The notes beneath the pieces are model-generated. The model was not told where the DNA came from, made no database searches, and worked only from the letters and a program-made list of their open reading frames with translations. From Enterobacteriaceae endosymbiont of Plateumaris consimilis (GTDB lineage Bacteria > Pseudomonadota > Gammaproteobacteria > Enterobacterales > Enterobacteriaceae), in assembly GCF_012563145.1 (NCBI RefSeq), contig NZ_CP046230.1, positions 126,333-190,332 on the forward strand: DNA of 64,000 nucleotides. The letters run 5' to 3'. Position 1 is the first letter of the stretch. Each line of letters begins with the position of its first letter. The translations under genes were made by a program, and so were the position numbers. This document shows, piece by piece, positions 51,908-61,339 of this stretch.

Positions 51908-52261
51908 ATGAATTTTTTTATTTCCAATATAGAAGCTGCTACAACAGCTACAAATAACGGAATGCATTCTAAAGATAATATTATTTCTTTATTTGTTATG
52001 ATTTTAATTTTTGGTATAATATGCTATTTTATAATAATTAAGCCTCAAAATAAAAAAAATAAAGAAAAAAGAGAATTAATAAATTCACTTTCTAATGGAG
52101 ATGAAATATTAACAACTGGTGGAATTATTGGGAAAATTGTTAAAATATCAGATTGTGGATATATTACTATCTTAATAAATAAGAATAATCAAATTATTAT
52201 TAAAAAAGATTTTGTAATTGCAATTGTACCTAAAGGTACTATAAAAAAACTTTTTTCATAA
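51908..52261 (+). CDS. yajC: YajC, SecDF accessory membrane protein
   Basis: YajC is a small single-span inner-membrane protein that associates with SecDF. One hydrophobic segment (about 29-48, ending IIKPQNKKNKEKRE) is followed by a conserved cytoplasmic domain (GDEILTTGGIIGKI). Length 117 (E. coli 110). It starts the yajC-secD-secF operon; queA and tgt, which precede it in E. coli, are not here. Confidence 0.96.
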   Translation: MNFFISNIEAATTATNNGMHSKDNIISLFVMILIFGIICYFIIIKPQNKKNKEKRELINSLSNGDEILTTGGIIGKIVKISDCGYITILINKNNQIIIKKDFVIAIVPKGTIKKLFS

Positions 52262-52288
52262 TTTATTATTACCAATAGGAATATTGTC

Positions 52289-54118
52289 GTGTTAAATAAA
52301 TATTATTGGTGGCAAAATACTTTAATAATTTTATTTATAATAATTGGTATTATATATTCATTACCAAATATATATAGGGATATTCCTGTTGTTCAAATTA
52401 ATATTTTAAATAAAAATTTTTCAAAAGAAAAAATAATAATAAATATTAAAAATAAATTAATCTCTAATAAAATTAATTTTACAAAATTTTTTTTAAATAA
52501 AAATAATAACATTAATATTATTTTTAATAATATAAATAATCAATTGCAAGCATACGAAATTCTTAAAAAAAATTCATCTAAAAAATATATTGTAATAGTA
52601 AAATCCATTTCATCTATTCCAAGATGGTTATCTTTTTTAAGAGCAAAACCAATAAAATTAGGGTTGGATTTAAAAGGTGGTATTTATTTTTTATTAAGAG
52701 TTAATAATAATTATATTTTTCAAAAATTACGAGAACAAAATATTGAAGATTTAAAACTAATATTAAAAAACAAAAATATTTTGTTTAAATTAAAAAGGTC
52801 TTATAATTTTAATTATAAAATTTTTTTTAAAAATAATGATATAAGAGACAAAACAATAAATTATTTAAAAAAACAAAATAATAACTTTGTTAATTATAAT
52901 GTTATTAAAAACGGTTTGTTAGTTTCTATGAAAAAACAATGGTTTGTAGATTTGAAAGAAACTATTATAGAAAATAACATAAACGTACTACGTAATCGAG
53001 TTAATCAAATAGGTATTTCTGATGCTATAGTACAAAGAAAAGGTATAAATAATATTGTTATAGAATTACCAGGTATACAAAATTTTTCAGAAGCAAAAGA
53101 AATATTAGGTAGTACAGCAACATTAGAATTTCATTTAGTTAATAATAATATAAATAATGTTCAAAATAAAAATGTTTCTTATTATTTATGGAATAATAAA
53201 ATACCTATTTTGTTAAATAAAAAAATAATAATAGATGGATCAAATATTATTCATTCTAATGTTAGTAGAAATGAATATAATCAACCACAAGTTAATATTT
53301 TTTTAGATAAAAAAGGAGGAGATATTTTATCTAAATTTTCTGAAAAACATATTGGAGATAATATTGCAACAGTACTCGTAGATTATATAAATAGTAATAA
53401 AAAAGATATAAAAGGAAATATTATACAATATAAAAAAGAAGAAATAATAAATATAGCAACTATACAATCAAAATTAAATAATAATTTCAAAATAACTGGT
53501 TTAAAAAATATAAAAGAAGCAAAAAAACTATCAATTTTACTAAGATCTGGTTCATTAAGTGCACCTATACAAATAATAGAAGAACAAAATATTGGTCCTT
53601 CAGTTGGTCAAGAAAATATTAAACAAGGAATAAAAGCTTGTATTATAGGTATTTTGATATGTATCATATTTATGATATTTTACTATCATATATTTGGTAT
53701 AATTGCAATTATTGCTTTATTTATTAATCTCATTTTTACTATTAGTTTTCTTTCTCTTTTACCTGGAGCAACACTAACAATGTCAGGTATTGCAGGAATA
53801 GTTTTGGCTTTAGCTATTGCTATAGATGCAAATGTTTTAATTAATGAAAGAATTAAAGAAGAATTAAATAATAAAGTATCTATTCAAAAAGCTATAGATT
53901 TTGGTTATAAAGGAGCATTTTCTAGTATTTTTGATGCAAATGTAACTACATTAATCACTTCTTGTGTTTTATATAGTTTAGGTTCTAGAGAAATACAAGG
54001 TTTTGCTATTACTACTTTTATTGGTATTTTAACATCTATGTTTACTTCTATAATTATTACTAGAGCAATAGTAAATATTATTTATGGTGGTAAAAAAATA
54101 AAAAAGTTACCTATTTAA
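52289..54118 (+). CDS. secD: SecD, protein translocation ATP-independent motor subunit
   Basis: SecD works with SecF to pull secreted proteins from the periplasmic side using the proton gradient. Start is GTG, as in E. coli, with AGGA 8 nt upstream. One N-terminal span, a large periplasmic region containing LGLDLKGGIYFLL and NQIGISDAIVQRKG, and five C-terminal spans with DANVLINERIKEE make 609 residues (E. coli 615). The periplasmic head is Lys/Asn-rich and more diverged than the membrane part. Confidence 0.97.
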   Translation: MLNKYYWWQNTLIILFIIIGIIYSLPNIYRDIPVVQINILNKNFSKEKIIINIKNKLISNKINFTKFFLNKNNNINIIFNNINNQLQAYEILKKNSSKKYIVIVKSISSIPRWLSFLRAKPIKLGLDLKGGIYFLLRVNNNYIFQKLREQNIEDLKLILKNKNILFKLKRSYNFNYKIFFKNNDIRDKTINYLKKQNNNFVNYNVIKNGLLVSMKKQWFVDLKETIIENNINVLRNRVNQIGISDAIVQRKGINNIVIELPGIQNFSEAKEILGSTATLEFHLVNNNINNVQNKNVSYYLWNNKIPILLNKKIIIDGSNIIHSNVSRNEYNQPQVNIFLDKKGGDILSKFSEKHIGDNIATVLVDYINSNKKDIKGNIIQYKKEEIINIATIQSKLNNNFKITGLKNIKEAKKLSILLRSGSLSAPIQIIEEQNIGPSVGQENIKQGIKACIIGILICIIFMIFYYHIFGIIAIIALFINLIFTISFLSLLPGATLTMSGIAGIVLALAIAIDANVLINERIKEELNNKVSIQKAIDFGYKGAFSSIFDANVTTLITSCVLYSLGSREIQGFAITTFIGILTSMFTSIIITRAIVNIIYGGKKIKKLPI

Positions 54119-54159
54119 TAAATTATTAATTTTAATATAAATGGAGAATATTAAAAAAT

Positions 54160-55104
54160 ATGTATTTTTTTTTTAACAAAATCAAAATAATTAAACAAAA
54201 TAAGTTAAAATATTATGATTTTATGAAATGGAATAATTATGCTTTATTTGTTTCAGGAATATTAATTATATTATCTATAATAATTATATCATATAAAGGT
54301 TTAAATTGGGGAGTAGATTTTACAGGTGGTACGATAATAGAATTACACTTTCAAAATCCAATTAGTAAAATTAATAATACTAGATTATTAATACAAAAAT
54401 TATATTCTTCAAAAATTGAAATTAATTCAATCAATAATAATCATAATTTAACTCTCAAACTATCAAAAAATCAATCTATTTTAAAAGATAAACAAATAAT
54501 GGATCCAAAACTAATAAATTTAATTCAAAAATTATATAAACAAAAATTTGTAATTAAAAAAATAGAATATATAGGACCAAATATAGGTAAAAATTTAATT
54601 TTATCTGGTATTGCTACTATAATGGTTACTTTAATAGGTATTTGGATATATGTAGGTTTACGTTTTGAATGGCATTTAGCATATAGTACAATAATTTCTT
54701 TATTACATGATTTAATTATTACTTTAGGTATAATATCAATATTTTATATTGAAATAGATCTCTCTATTATTTCTTCTCTTATGTCTATAATTTGTTATTC
54801 TCTTAATGATAGTATTGTTATTTCAGATAGAATACGTGAAAATTGTTATAAATTAAATAATTATAATATTTATAAAATAATTAATTTATCAATTAATCAA
54901 ACATTTAAAAGAAGTATTATTACTTCACTAACAGTTTTAACTATGATATCTATTTTATATGTTTTTGGAGGTATTGTATTAAATAATTTTTCTTTAATTA
55001 TGTTTATTGGTGTAATTTTTGGAACTATATCTTCTATATATGTAGTATCTTCTTTAGCACTTAAAATGGGAATGAACGTTAATAATATGATTAATAATAA
55101 ATAA
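54160..55104 (+). CDS. secF: SecF, partner of SecD
   Basis: SecF forms the heterodimer with SecD. Six hydrophobic segments are visible in 314 residues (E. coli 323). YDFMKWNNYAL, GLNWGVDFTGGT, the short periplasmic domain, GFRFEWHLA-like GLRFEWHLAYS and SLNDSIVISDRIREN all correspond to family blocks. The C-terminal cytoplasmic tail is shortened. It lies 41 bp behind secD and converges with rsmC. Confidence 0.97.
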   Translation: MYFFFNKIKIIKQNKLKYYDFMKWNNYALFVSGILIILSIIIISYKGLNWGVDFTGGTIIELHFQNPISKINNTRLLIQKLYSSKIEINSINNNHNLTLKLSKNQSILKDKQIMDPKLINLIQKLYKQKFVIKKIEYIGPNIGKNLILSGIATIMVTLIGIWIYVGLRFEWHLAYSTIISLLHDLIITLGIISIFYIEIDLSIISSLMSIICYSLNDSIVISDRIRENCYKLNNYNIYKIINLSINQTFKRSIITSLTVLTMISILYVFGGIVLNNFSLIMFIGVIFGTISSIYVVSSLALKMGMNVNNMINNK

Positions 55105-55150
55105 TAATTAATATTATATTTTACAGAAAATTTTTATAATATTTATTATT

Positions 55151-55191
55151 AATATTTACTAAAAATATATTTACTAATAATATATTTACTA
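55151..55191 (+). repeat. Short direct repeat in the secF-rsmC gap
   Basis: The 13-bp unit AATATATTTACTA occurs at 55164-55176 and 55179-55191 (period 15), with a third, shorter copy AATATTTACTA at 55151-55161. It lies in the 144-bp convergent gap. Probably a replication-slippage microrepeat; no function is implied. Confidence 0.6.
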
Positions 55192-55248
55192 TTAGATTAG
55201 TGTTTTTTATTAATTTTTATTAGATCTTTTATTAATACATAATTTATA

Positions 55249-56277
55249 TTAAATATTTTTCATACTATATACTGTGTAATTTTTATTTTTAGATAAAGTA
55301 TTTATTTTAAATTTTTTTTTCAATGATTTAAAATACGGTAAAAAATTATTTATAACAAAACGAAGTTCTCCACCATAATTTAGATAATTTTTTGCATTAT
55401 AAATTATTTTATATAATATATCTAAAGAATAATTTAATCCTATATGAAGAGGTGGATTTGATACAATTAAGTCAAATTTTTCATAAATATTAGAATATAT
55501 ATTACTTGGAAATATATATGTATTTTTAATTTGATTTATAAAAATTGTTTTTTTACTTGACGTAATAGCATTAGAATTTATATCTACTAAAAATAATGAA
55601 TACTTTTTATTAGTACTACTACCTATTATTGTAGAAATAATACCAGAACCACAACCAATTTCTAATATTTTACCTTTTATGTTGTTATTATTTTTAATAG
55701 TAGAAATTAATAATTTACTACCATAATCTAATTTTTTAGAACTAAACACACCAGGCAAACTATTAATAGTATAGTTTTTATAGAAATAATTAATCCAATA
55801 AATATTTTTATTAAAAATAATTTTTTTACGTAAAATTCCATAATAAATACTACATTTTCTTGCACTAATAATTTTATTAAAATGTATATCATTATTAAAG
55901 TTTGCTATATTTTTTATTTGATTTATACCACTATTATTTTCTCCTATTACATAAATATCACTATTTATATCTAAAATAGATAATATATTTTCTAACAGAA
56001 AAATTGATTCACTTTTATTTTTTGACCAAAAAAATAAAAGTGTATTAAAATTATTTATTAATATATTTTCAACTAAATCGTAATGTACTTTATTATTTAA
56101 AAACTTTTTTAACCATATATAATAATCATATTGATGAGTATTAATAAAGCTAATAAAAGTATTTAAATAAATTGGTATAGAATCTCTAATATTTCCAGAA
56201 AAAATTACATTACGATTTACAAATTTATTTTTAAATTTATGTAAAATATATTTACTAATAGGTAATAATTTAAACAT
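55249..56277 (-). CDS. rsmC: RsmC, 16S rRNA m2G1207 methyltransferase
   Basis: RsmC methylates N2 of G1207 in helix 34 of 16S rRNA. The 342-residue protein (E. coli 343) is a tandem duplication of methyltransferase domains: a degenerate N-terminal copy that binds RNA and a C-terminal catalytic copy with ILEIGCGSGI at 204-213 and NPPL at 274-277 (E. coli NPPF). The TINSLPGVFS linker block is conserved. It leads the five same-strand genes apaH-apaG-rsmA-surA in reverse order, separated by only 5 bp from apaH. Confidence 0.94.
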   Translation of the reverse strand: MFKLLPISKYILHKFKNKFVNRNVIFSGNIRDSIPIYLNTFISFINTHQYDYYIWLKKFLNNKVHYDLVENILINNFNTLLFFWSKNKSESIFLLENILSILDINSDIYVIGENNSGINQIKNIANFNNDIHFNKIISARKCSIYYGILRKKIIFNKNIYWINYFYKNYTINSLPGVFSSKKLDYGSKLLISTIKNNNNIKGKILEIGCGSGIISTIIGSSTNKKYSLFLVDINSNAITSSKKTIFINQIKNTYIFPSNIYSNIYEKFDLIVSNPPLHIGLNYSLDILYKIIYNAKNYLNYGGELRFVINNFLPYFKSLKKKFKINTLSKNKNYTVYSMKNI

Positions 56278-56282
56278 AAGTT

Positions 56283-57116
56283 TTAAATTTTACAATTTTT
56301 TGTATAAAATTTTTTATTTTCCCAAGAAAACATTGTTAATTTGTTTCCCCAACAACAACCAGTATCTAATCCCATTATGTGTGGAGGAGTATATCTCCCA
56401 TTTAAAGATGACCAATGACCAAATAATATTGTATATTTTTTATATATGTCATTAGGTATTAAAAACCATGGTTTTAATAATTGAGACACATTTTTAGGTT
56501 CTCCTTTTGTTATCATTTCTAATGTTCCATCTGGATAACAATATCTCATTTTTGTTAATGAATTTATAATAAAATTAAAACGTTTAAATCCTGTAAGTTT
56601 ATTATTATTCCAGTTATTTATTTGATATTTTTGATTATACATAGAAGCAAAAAAAATTTTATTATTTTTACTTATTAAAATATTTTTTACTTCACGTGAA
56701 ACAGATTTTAATATATCGATATTATTCCATTGTGGAGTAATACCAGCATGTGTCATTATAATTTTTTTTTCTTTATTTATTTGAATTAAAGGTTGATATT
56801 TTAACCAATTATCAACAATAATAGAAATTTTTTTATTTGCTAATAATTCTAATATTTTTTGATCATATATAGTTCCAGTATTAGGTATACCTGAATGTAA
56901 AGCTAATAAATATAAATCATGATTACCTAATACTAACTTTACAGATTCTTGAATATTATATAAATAAAATAATATTTTATCTGAATCAGGACCACGAGCA
57001 ATAATATCTCCAGTTATCCATAATTGATCTTTTTTATAGTTAAAATTAACTTTGTTTAATAAATATAAGAATTCATTATAATAACCATGAACATCTCCAA
57101 TAATATAAGTAGTCAT
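56283..57116 (-). CDS. apaH: ApaH, diadenosine tetraphosphatase
   Basis: ApaH splits Ap4A symmetrically into two ADP and also decaps Np4-capped RNAs. It is a metallophosphoesterase with the standard motifs GDVHGYYNE (8-16), GDIIARGPDS, LGNHDLYLLA, MTHAGITPQW and GHWSSLNG. Length 277 (E. coli 280). It lies 24 bp after apaG, the ancestral order. No sign of decay. Confidence 0.97.
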   Translation of the reverse strand: MTTYIIGDVHGYYNEFLYLLNKVNFNYKKDQLWITGDIIARGPDSDKILFYLYNIQESVKLVLGNHDLYLLALHSGIPNTGTIYDQKILELLANKKISIIVDNWLKYQPLIQINKEKKIIMTHAGITPQWNNIDILKSVSREVKNILISKNNKIFFASMYNQKYQINNWNNNKLTGFKRFNFIINSLTKMRYCYPDGTLEMITKGEPKNVSQLLKPWFLIPNDIYKKYTILFGHWSSLNGRYTPPHIMGLDTGCCWGNKLTMFSWENKKFYTKNCKI

Positions 57117-57140
57117 ATAATTTTTATGTATTAATTTAAA

Positions 57141-57518
57141 TTAATGAATATAAGTTTTAATTGCTAAACGAAAAACAGGAATATCTACATGAAAAATATT
57201 TCCATTTTCATCTATCATAATGTAATGTCCTTGCATAGTACCAATTGGAGTTTCTAAAATAGTTCCACTAGTATATTTAAAATCACTCCCTGGTTTTATA
57301 TATGGTTTTTTACCTATAACTCCTTCACCATGTATTTGAGTTTTTTTACCGTTACCATTTGTAATGATCCAATAACGACTTATTAGTTGTAATAATTTTT
57401 TACTCAAATTATTAACAGTTACAGTATATGCAAAAACATAACGATTAGATTTAGGAATAGATTGTGGTTCTATATAAATACTATCTATTTTTATATAAAC
57501 TTGAGATAATGATTTCAT
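57141..57518 (-). CDS. apaG: ApaG (CorD), small beta-sandwich protein
   Basis: ApaG is a 125-residue protein (same as E. coli) of a fibronectin-III-like fold (DUF525), implicated in Co2+/Mg2+ homeostasis though its biochemical role is unsettled. Conserved segments are [36 protein letters not shown] and [11 protein letters not shown]. It stands between rsmA (13 bp) and apaH as in E. coli. Confidence 0.97.
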   Translation of the reverse strand: MKSLSQVYIKIDSIYIEPQSIPKSNRYVFAYTVTVNNLSKKLLQLISRYWIITNGNGKKTQIHGEGVIGKKPYIKPGSDFKYTSGTILETPIGTMQGHYIMIDENGNIFHVDIPVFRLAIKTYIH

Positions 57519-57531
57519 CAGTTTATATCCT

Positions 57532-58335
57532 TTATAAAGAATGACTGTATAATTCTAAATATTTAGCTAATTGACAATATTCCGATATTGAAACATTTTC
57601 AGCACGAATTTTATAATCTATACCAAAATAGTTTAAATCATCTATTGAAAATAGATCTTTTAAACTATTACGTAATATTTTTCTTCTCATACTAAAAGCT
57701 TTTTGTACCACTATTTTTAATAAATTAATATTATTTAATTTATAAGGATTATTTTTATAAGGTTTTATATATACCATATTAGATAATACTTTAGGAACAG
57801 GATAAAAAGATACTGGTTTTATCTCTATTAAAGATTTTATCTTACAATAAAATTGTGACATAATACTTAAACATCCATAATTTTTTTCACCAGTATTTGC
57901 AATTAAAGCATTTACTACTTCTTTTTGCATTATAAAATTCATATCTTTTATATCATTTATATAATTTTTAAATAAATAAAAAATTAATGTAGTAGCAATA
58001 TTATAAGGTAAACTACCAAAAATACGTATTTTTTTTTTGTATTTTTTAAATAAAATATTAAAATTAAATTTTAAAACATTAGCTAAAAAAATTATAATTT
58101 TAGATTCTATAATTTTTTTATTACATTTTAAATAATTTACAAAATTTTGATCTATTTCAATAACTGATATAAAATTATTATATTTTATCATAGGTATAGT
58201 TAATGCACCTAATCCAGGTCCTATTTCTACCATAATATTAGAAGATTTAGGATTAATAATAGAAATTATTCTATTAATAACTAATTTATCTTTTAAGATA
58301 TGTTGTCCATATTTTTTTTTAAAAAATAATTTCAT
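57532..58335 (-). CDS. rsmA: RsmA (KsgA), 16S rRNA A1518/A1519 dimethyltransferase
   Basis: RsmA makes the m6,2A pair in helix 45 and serves as a late 30S assembly checkpoint. It has 267 residues (E. coli 273): SAM site [10 protein letters not shown] at 38-47, VIEID at 59, RRKILRNSL and [14 protein letters not shown] near the end. Two motifs deviate: the N-terminal FGQNFL reads YGQHIL and the catalytic NLPY reads SLPY (108-111). Ser is tolerated at that position in the wider methyltransferase family, so activity is probable. pdxA, normally between surA and rsmA, is missing. Confidence 0.95.
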   Translation of the reverse strand: MKLFFKKKYGQHILKDKLVINRIISIINPKSSNIMVEIGPGLGALTIPMIKYNNFISVIEIDQNFVNYLKCNKKIIESKIIIFLANVLKFNFNILFKKYKKKIRIFGSLPYNIATTLIFYLFKNYINDIKDMNFIMQKEVVNALIANTGEKNYGCLSIMSQFYCKIKSLIEIKPVSFYPVPKVLSNMVYIKPYKNNPYKLNNINLLKIVVQKAFSMRRKILRNSLKDLFSIDDLNYFGIDYKIRAENVSISEYCQLAKYLELYSHSL

Positions 58336-58385
58336 TTTATATTTCTTATAAAGATTAGTATATAATTAAATTATTAATAATTTAA

Positions 58386-59684
58386 TTAATAATTATTATT
58401 TAACATATTATTTATATATACTCCACTTAAATATGTAAAAAACCAATGATTTAATTCTTGAAAAAATTTTTGACTAAAAATAATATCTTTTGCTTTTTTT
58501 TCAAAAAAAGAATCTTTTTTTGAAAGATCTTGAACATTTATCAATTTTAATAAAAAAAAACCATTATTATTCTCAATAATAGAACTAATTTCATTTATTT
58601 TTAATGTATTAATAATTTTTTGTATATCTAAAGAAAAATTTTCTAAAAGAATCCATTTATTATTTATTCTAGAATGTGATTGAATTAATTTATTTTCATC
58701 AGAAAACAAATTCATTGCTTTTTCAAAACTTACTTTATGATGAATAATCATATTACGGATATTATTTATTTTATTAATTAATAATTTTTTATTTAAATTA
58801 TTTTTTTTAAAAAAAATGTATTTTATTAAAATTTTTTTATTCGTATTATTATTAATTTTTAAATTATTAATTCTTAATAAATAAAATCCTGAATCTAAAT
58901 ATATAGGACCTATTATGTCTTTTACATTTACTAAATCTAAATAATTAATAAATTTTTCTGGAATAAAATCTTGTGTTATCCAACCTAAATTTTTTACTTG
59001 AATATCTTCTTTTTTGTAAAAATTTATGTTTTTTTTACTAAATAAAATAAAATGATTATTTTTTAATTTATGTATTAATATTGTAGTTAAATACAATTTT
59101 TTATTGTAATCATTTTTTAATGAATTTTTATTAATTGGTATATAAAATATCGTAATGTTATATTGTATTCTTTTTTTATCTTTCATATATAAAAAATGTT
59201 TCAAAGATTGTACTTCTTCATCAAAAATAACAATAGTATTTTTTACTATTTCAAGTTTTATTAAATTAACAATTAATTCTTTTTTTATAAAATTATGATA
59301 TTCATTATAGTTTATTTTATTATTTATAAGTTCTTTATTAAAAATATTAATATTAATATTAAAATTCATTAATATATTATTAATAATATTATTAATATTT
59401 ATATCTGGTATATAAATATTATAATTTTTACTTATTTGTAAAGATATATTATTTAGAAATAAATTTTTAATAATTGTTTTGTTTAAAATATTTGAATTAA
59501 TTAATAAGTATTGATTTTTTTGTTTATTAAATACATTAATTAAATTACAAATATCCTGTTTTGTAATCATATCATTATTAATAATAATTCCTACTTGATC
59601 AACCATTTGAAATGATGCATATAAATTATTATAATATGTTAAAAAACATAAAGTAATAATACAAATTATTTGTTTAATTTTCAC
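58386..59684 (-). CDS. surA: SurA, periplasmic chaperone / PPIase
   Basis: SurA escorts unfolded outer-membrane proteins across the periplasm. A cleavable signal peptide ends near residue 24 (LYA followed by SF). Then come the chaperone N-domain (VDQVGIIINNDMITKQDI), two parvulin-like domains (about 170-270 and 285-390), and the C-terminal helix. Length 432 (E. coli 428). Parvulin active-site residues are poorly conserved and the protein is among the most Asn/Ile/Lys-rich here, so prolyl isomerase activity is doubtful while chaperoning may persist. lptD, its classic upstream neighbour, is absent; djlA is divergent. Confidence 0.92.
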   Translation of the reverse strand: MKIKQIICIITLCFLTYYNNLYASFQMVDQVGIIINNDMITKQDICNLINVFNKQKNQYLLINSNILNKTIIKNLFLNNISLQISKNYNIYIPDININNIINNILMNFNININIFNKELINNKINYNEYHNFIKKELIVNLIKLEIVKNTIVIFDEEVQSLKHFLYMKDKKRIQYNITIFYIPINKNSLKNDYNKKLYLTTILIHKLKNNHFILFSKKNINFYKKEDIQVKNLGWITQDFIPEKFINYLDLVNVKDIIGPIYLDSGFYLLRINNLKINNNTNKKILIKYIFFKKNNLNKKLLINKINNIRNMIIHHKVSFEKAMNLFSDENKLIQSHSRINNKWILLENFSLDIQKIINTLKINEISSIIENNNGFFLLKLINVQDLSKKDSFFEKKAKDIIFSQKFFQELNHWFFTYLSGVYINNMLNNNY

Positions 59685-59921
59685 TTTTTTCCTTTTTTTT
59701 AAATAAAATTTTTAATTATAAAAATTTAATTTATATTATAATTAAATAAATATTTAAAATAATATTTAAAATAATATTAATTTTTATTTATAAATAATAT
59801 TAAAAAATATTTATTATATAATATAATATAAAATGAATTGTAAATAGTATAGTAATATTTATATAAATATATATTGATATTAAATAAAACTATAATTTTT
59901 CATATGTTTATTGAGGAGTAT

Positions 59922-60887
59922 ATGTTGTATTGGGGTAAATTAATTGGTTTTTTAATTAGTATAATTTTTGGAAATAATTTTTCTAGTATAATATTTGGTA
60001 TTTTAATTGGTTCTATAATAGATAAAATAAATGAAATTTATAACGAAAATCAATATTTTGATAATCAAGAATTAATAAAAAAATTATACATAAAAACTAT
60101 TTTTGAAGTTATGGGATATATTAGTAAATCTAAAGGTTTTATTAGTAATAAAGATATTAAAATGACTACAGACTTAATGAAAAATATGAATTTTGATAAA
60201 AAAGATATTTTATTTGCACAAAATTCATTCAAAAATGGTAAAAAAGATGATTACCCTTTAATTTATAAATTAAATAACTTATATAATATATTAATTACTA
60301 GAAATGATTTAATAGATAATTTTATAGAAATTCAAATTAAAATAGCATTTATAAATGATTATTTAGATAAAAAAACAAAAAAAATATTATTTATAATATT
60401 TAATCAATTCAATATATCTGAAACACAAATAAGATATTTTATAAATAATCTAATTATAAATAATTCAGCAAAAACATTCTTTTTTAAAGATTTTTTTAAA
60501 TATTATAATAATAACAATAATAGTTATTATAATGATAATTTTTATTATGATTATAATCATCAATATAATTTTTATGATGATCAATATAATTATTATGATA
60601 ATCAATCTAATTATTATTATAATGATCAAAATAATAACAATAAATATTATAATAATAAAGAGGATTCTAATCAATTAAATATAGATAAAGCTTATATAAT
60701 ATTAGGAGTACAAAAAAATGATAGTCTATTAAAAATCAAAAGAGCTTATCGAAAATTAATGAGTAAATATCATCCTGATAAATTAGTATCAAAAGGATAT
60801 TCTCCAGAAATTTTAGAAAAAGCTAAAATAAAAACACAAAATATACAAGCAGCATATAATTTAATAAAAAAACAAAAATCTCATTAA
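59922..60887 (+). CDS. djlA: DjlA, membrane-anchored J-domain co-chaperone with Asn/Tyr-rich linker
   Basis: DjlA is a type III inner-membrane Hsp40 that stimulates DnaK. The ATG used here has GAGGA 5 nt upstream and gives MLYWGKLIGFL, aligning with E. coli MQYWGKIIG; a TTG 48 nt further upstream only adds an unrelated stretch. A single transmembrane segment (about 6-33) with glycines is followed by a TerB-like helical domain (to about 190), a linker of about 54 residues (193-246) made nearly wholly of N, Y, D and Q, and a J domain (255-321) with HPD at 284-286. E. coli's linker is Gly/Gln-rich and shorter; total is 321 versus 271. Confidence 0.93.
   Translation: MLYWGKLIGFLISIIFGNNFSSIIFGILIGSIIDKINEIYNENQYFDNQELIKKLYIKTIFEVMGYISKSKGFISNKDIKMTTDLMKNMNFDKKDILFAQNSFKNGKKDDYPLIYKLNNLYNILITRNDLIDNFIEIQIKIAFINDYLDKKTKKILFIIFNQFNISETQIRYFINNLIINNSAKTFFFKDFFKYYNNNNNSYYNDNFYYDYNHQYNFYDDQYNYYDNQSNYYYNDQNNNNKYYNNKEDSNQLNIDKAYIILGVQKNDSLLKIKRAYRKLMSKYHPDKLVSKGYSPEILEKAKIKTQNIQAAYNLIKKQKSH
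60558..60620 (+). repeat. Three 21-bp tandem repeats in the djlA linker
   Basis: The sequence encodes the degenerate heptapeptides HQYNFYD, DQYNYYD and NQSNYYY (residues 213-233 of DjlA). The copies keep a CAATATAATTxTTATGAT core, and look like recent in-frame duplication within the low-complexity linker. Confidence 0.7.
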
Positions 60888-60910
60888 GTAAAATATTTAA
60901 TCTAATTAAC

Positions 60911-61294
60911 TTAACCTTCAATTATAACAATTGCACAAACATATTTTTTTTCATCAGAAAATGATACGTGAATTTTTTTATATTTCATTTTATTTGCAAT
61001 ATTTAATGCTTGATGAAAAATTTTTAATTTTGGTTTACCATTTTTATTAGAATATAATTCAAATTGATTAAAAAATATTCCGTCAGTAAATCCAGTATTT
61101 AAAGCTTTTACTGCTGATTCTTTAATAGCAAAATGTTTAGCTAAAAAATATATATTATTTTTATAATTATTATTATAATTATTCTTTTCATTTATAGTAA
61201 GAATTTTATGTATAAAACGATATTTAAATTTATCAAAAATTTTTTTAATTCGACTAACTTTTACTATGTCAATTCCTATTCCAATAATTTTCAT
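60911..61294 (-). CDS. acpS: Holo-[acyl-carrier-protein] synthase
   Basis: AcpS transfers 4'-phosphopantetheine from CoA to acyl carrier protein. The Mg2+ ligands D9 (IGIGIDIV) and E59 (KHFAIKESAVKAL) and the VSFSDEKKY segment near the end are present; 127 residues match E. coli (126). Its presence implies that ACP-dependent fatty-acid synthesis is still made. In E. coli recO and pdxJ lie between era and acpS; both are missing and only 45 bp remain. Confidence 0.96.
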   Translation of the reverse strand: MKIIGIGIDIVKVSRIKKIFDKFKYRFIHKILTINEKNNYNNNYKNNIYFLAKHFAIKESAVKALNTGFTDGIFFNQFELYSNKNGKPKLKIFHQALNIANKMKYKKIHVSFSDEKKYVCAIVIIEG

Positions 61295-61339
61295 ATTAAA
61301 TTTTATTTAAAATTAATAAATCTAAAAAGATATTTAAAT

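Noticed and set aside
59874..59921. Upstream TTG start for djlA
   Set aside because: No ribosome site, and the inner ATG at 59922 has GAGGA and restores the enteric N-terminus.
60465..60674. 69-codon poly-isoleucine frame opposite djlA
   Set aside because: It is the antisense of the Asn/Tyr-rich linker; not a plausible protein.
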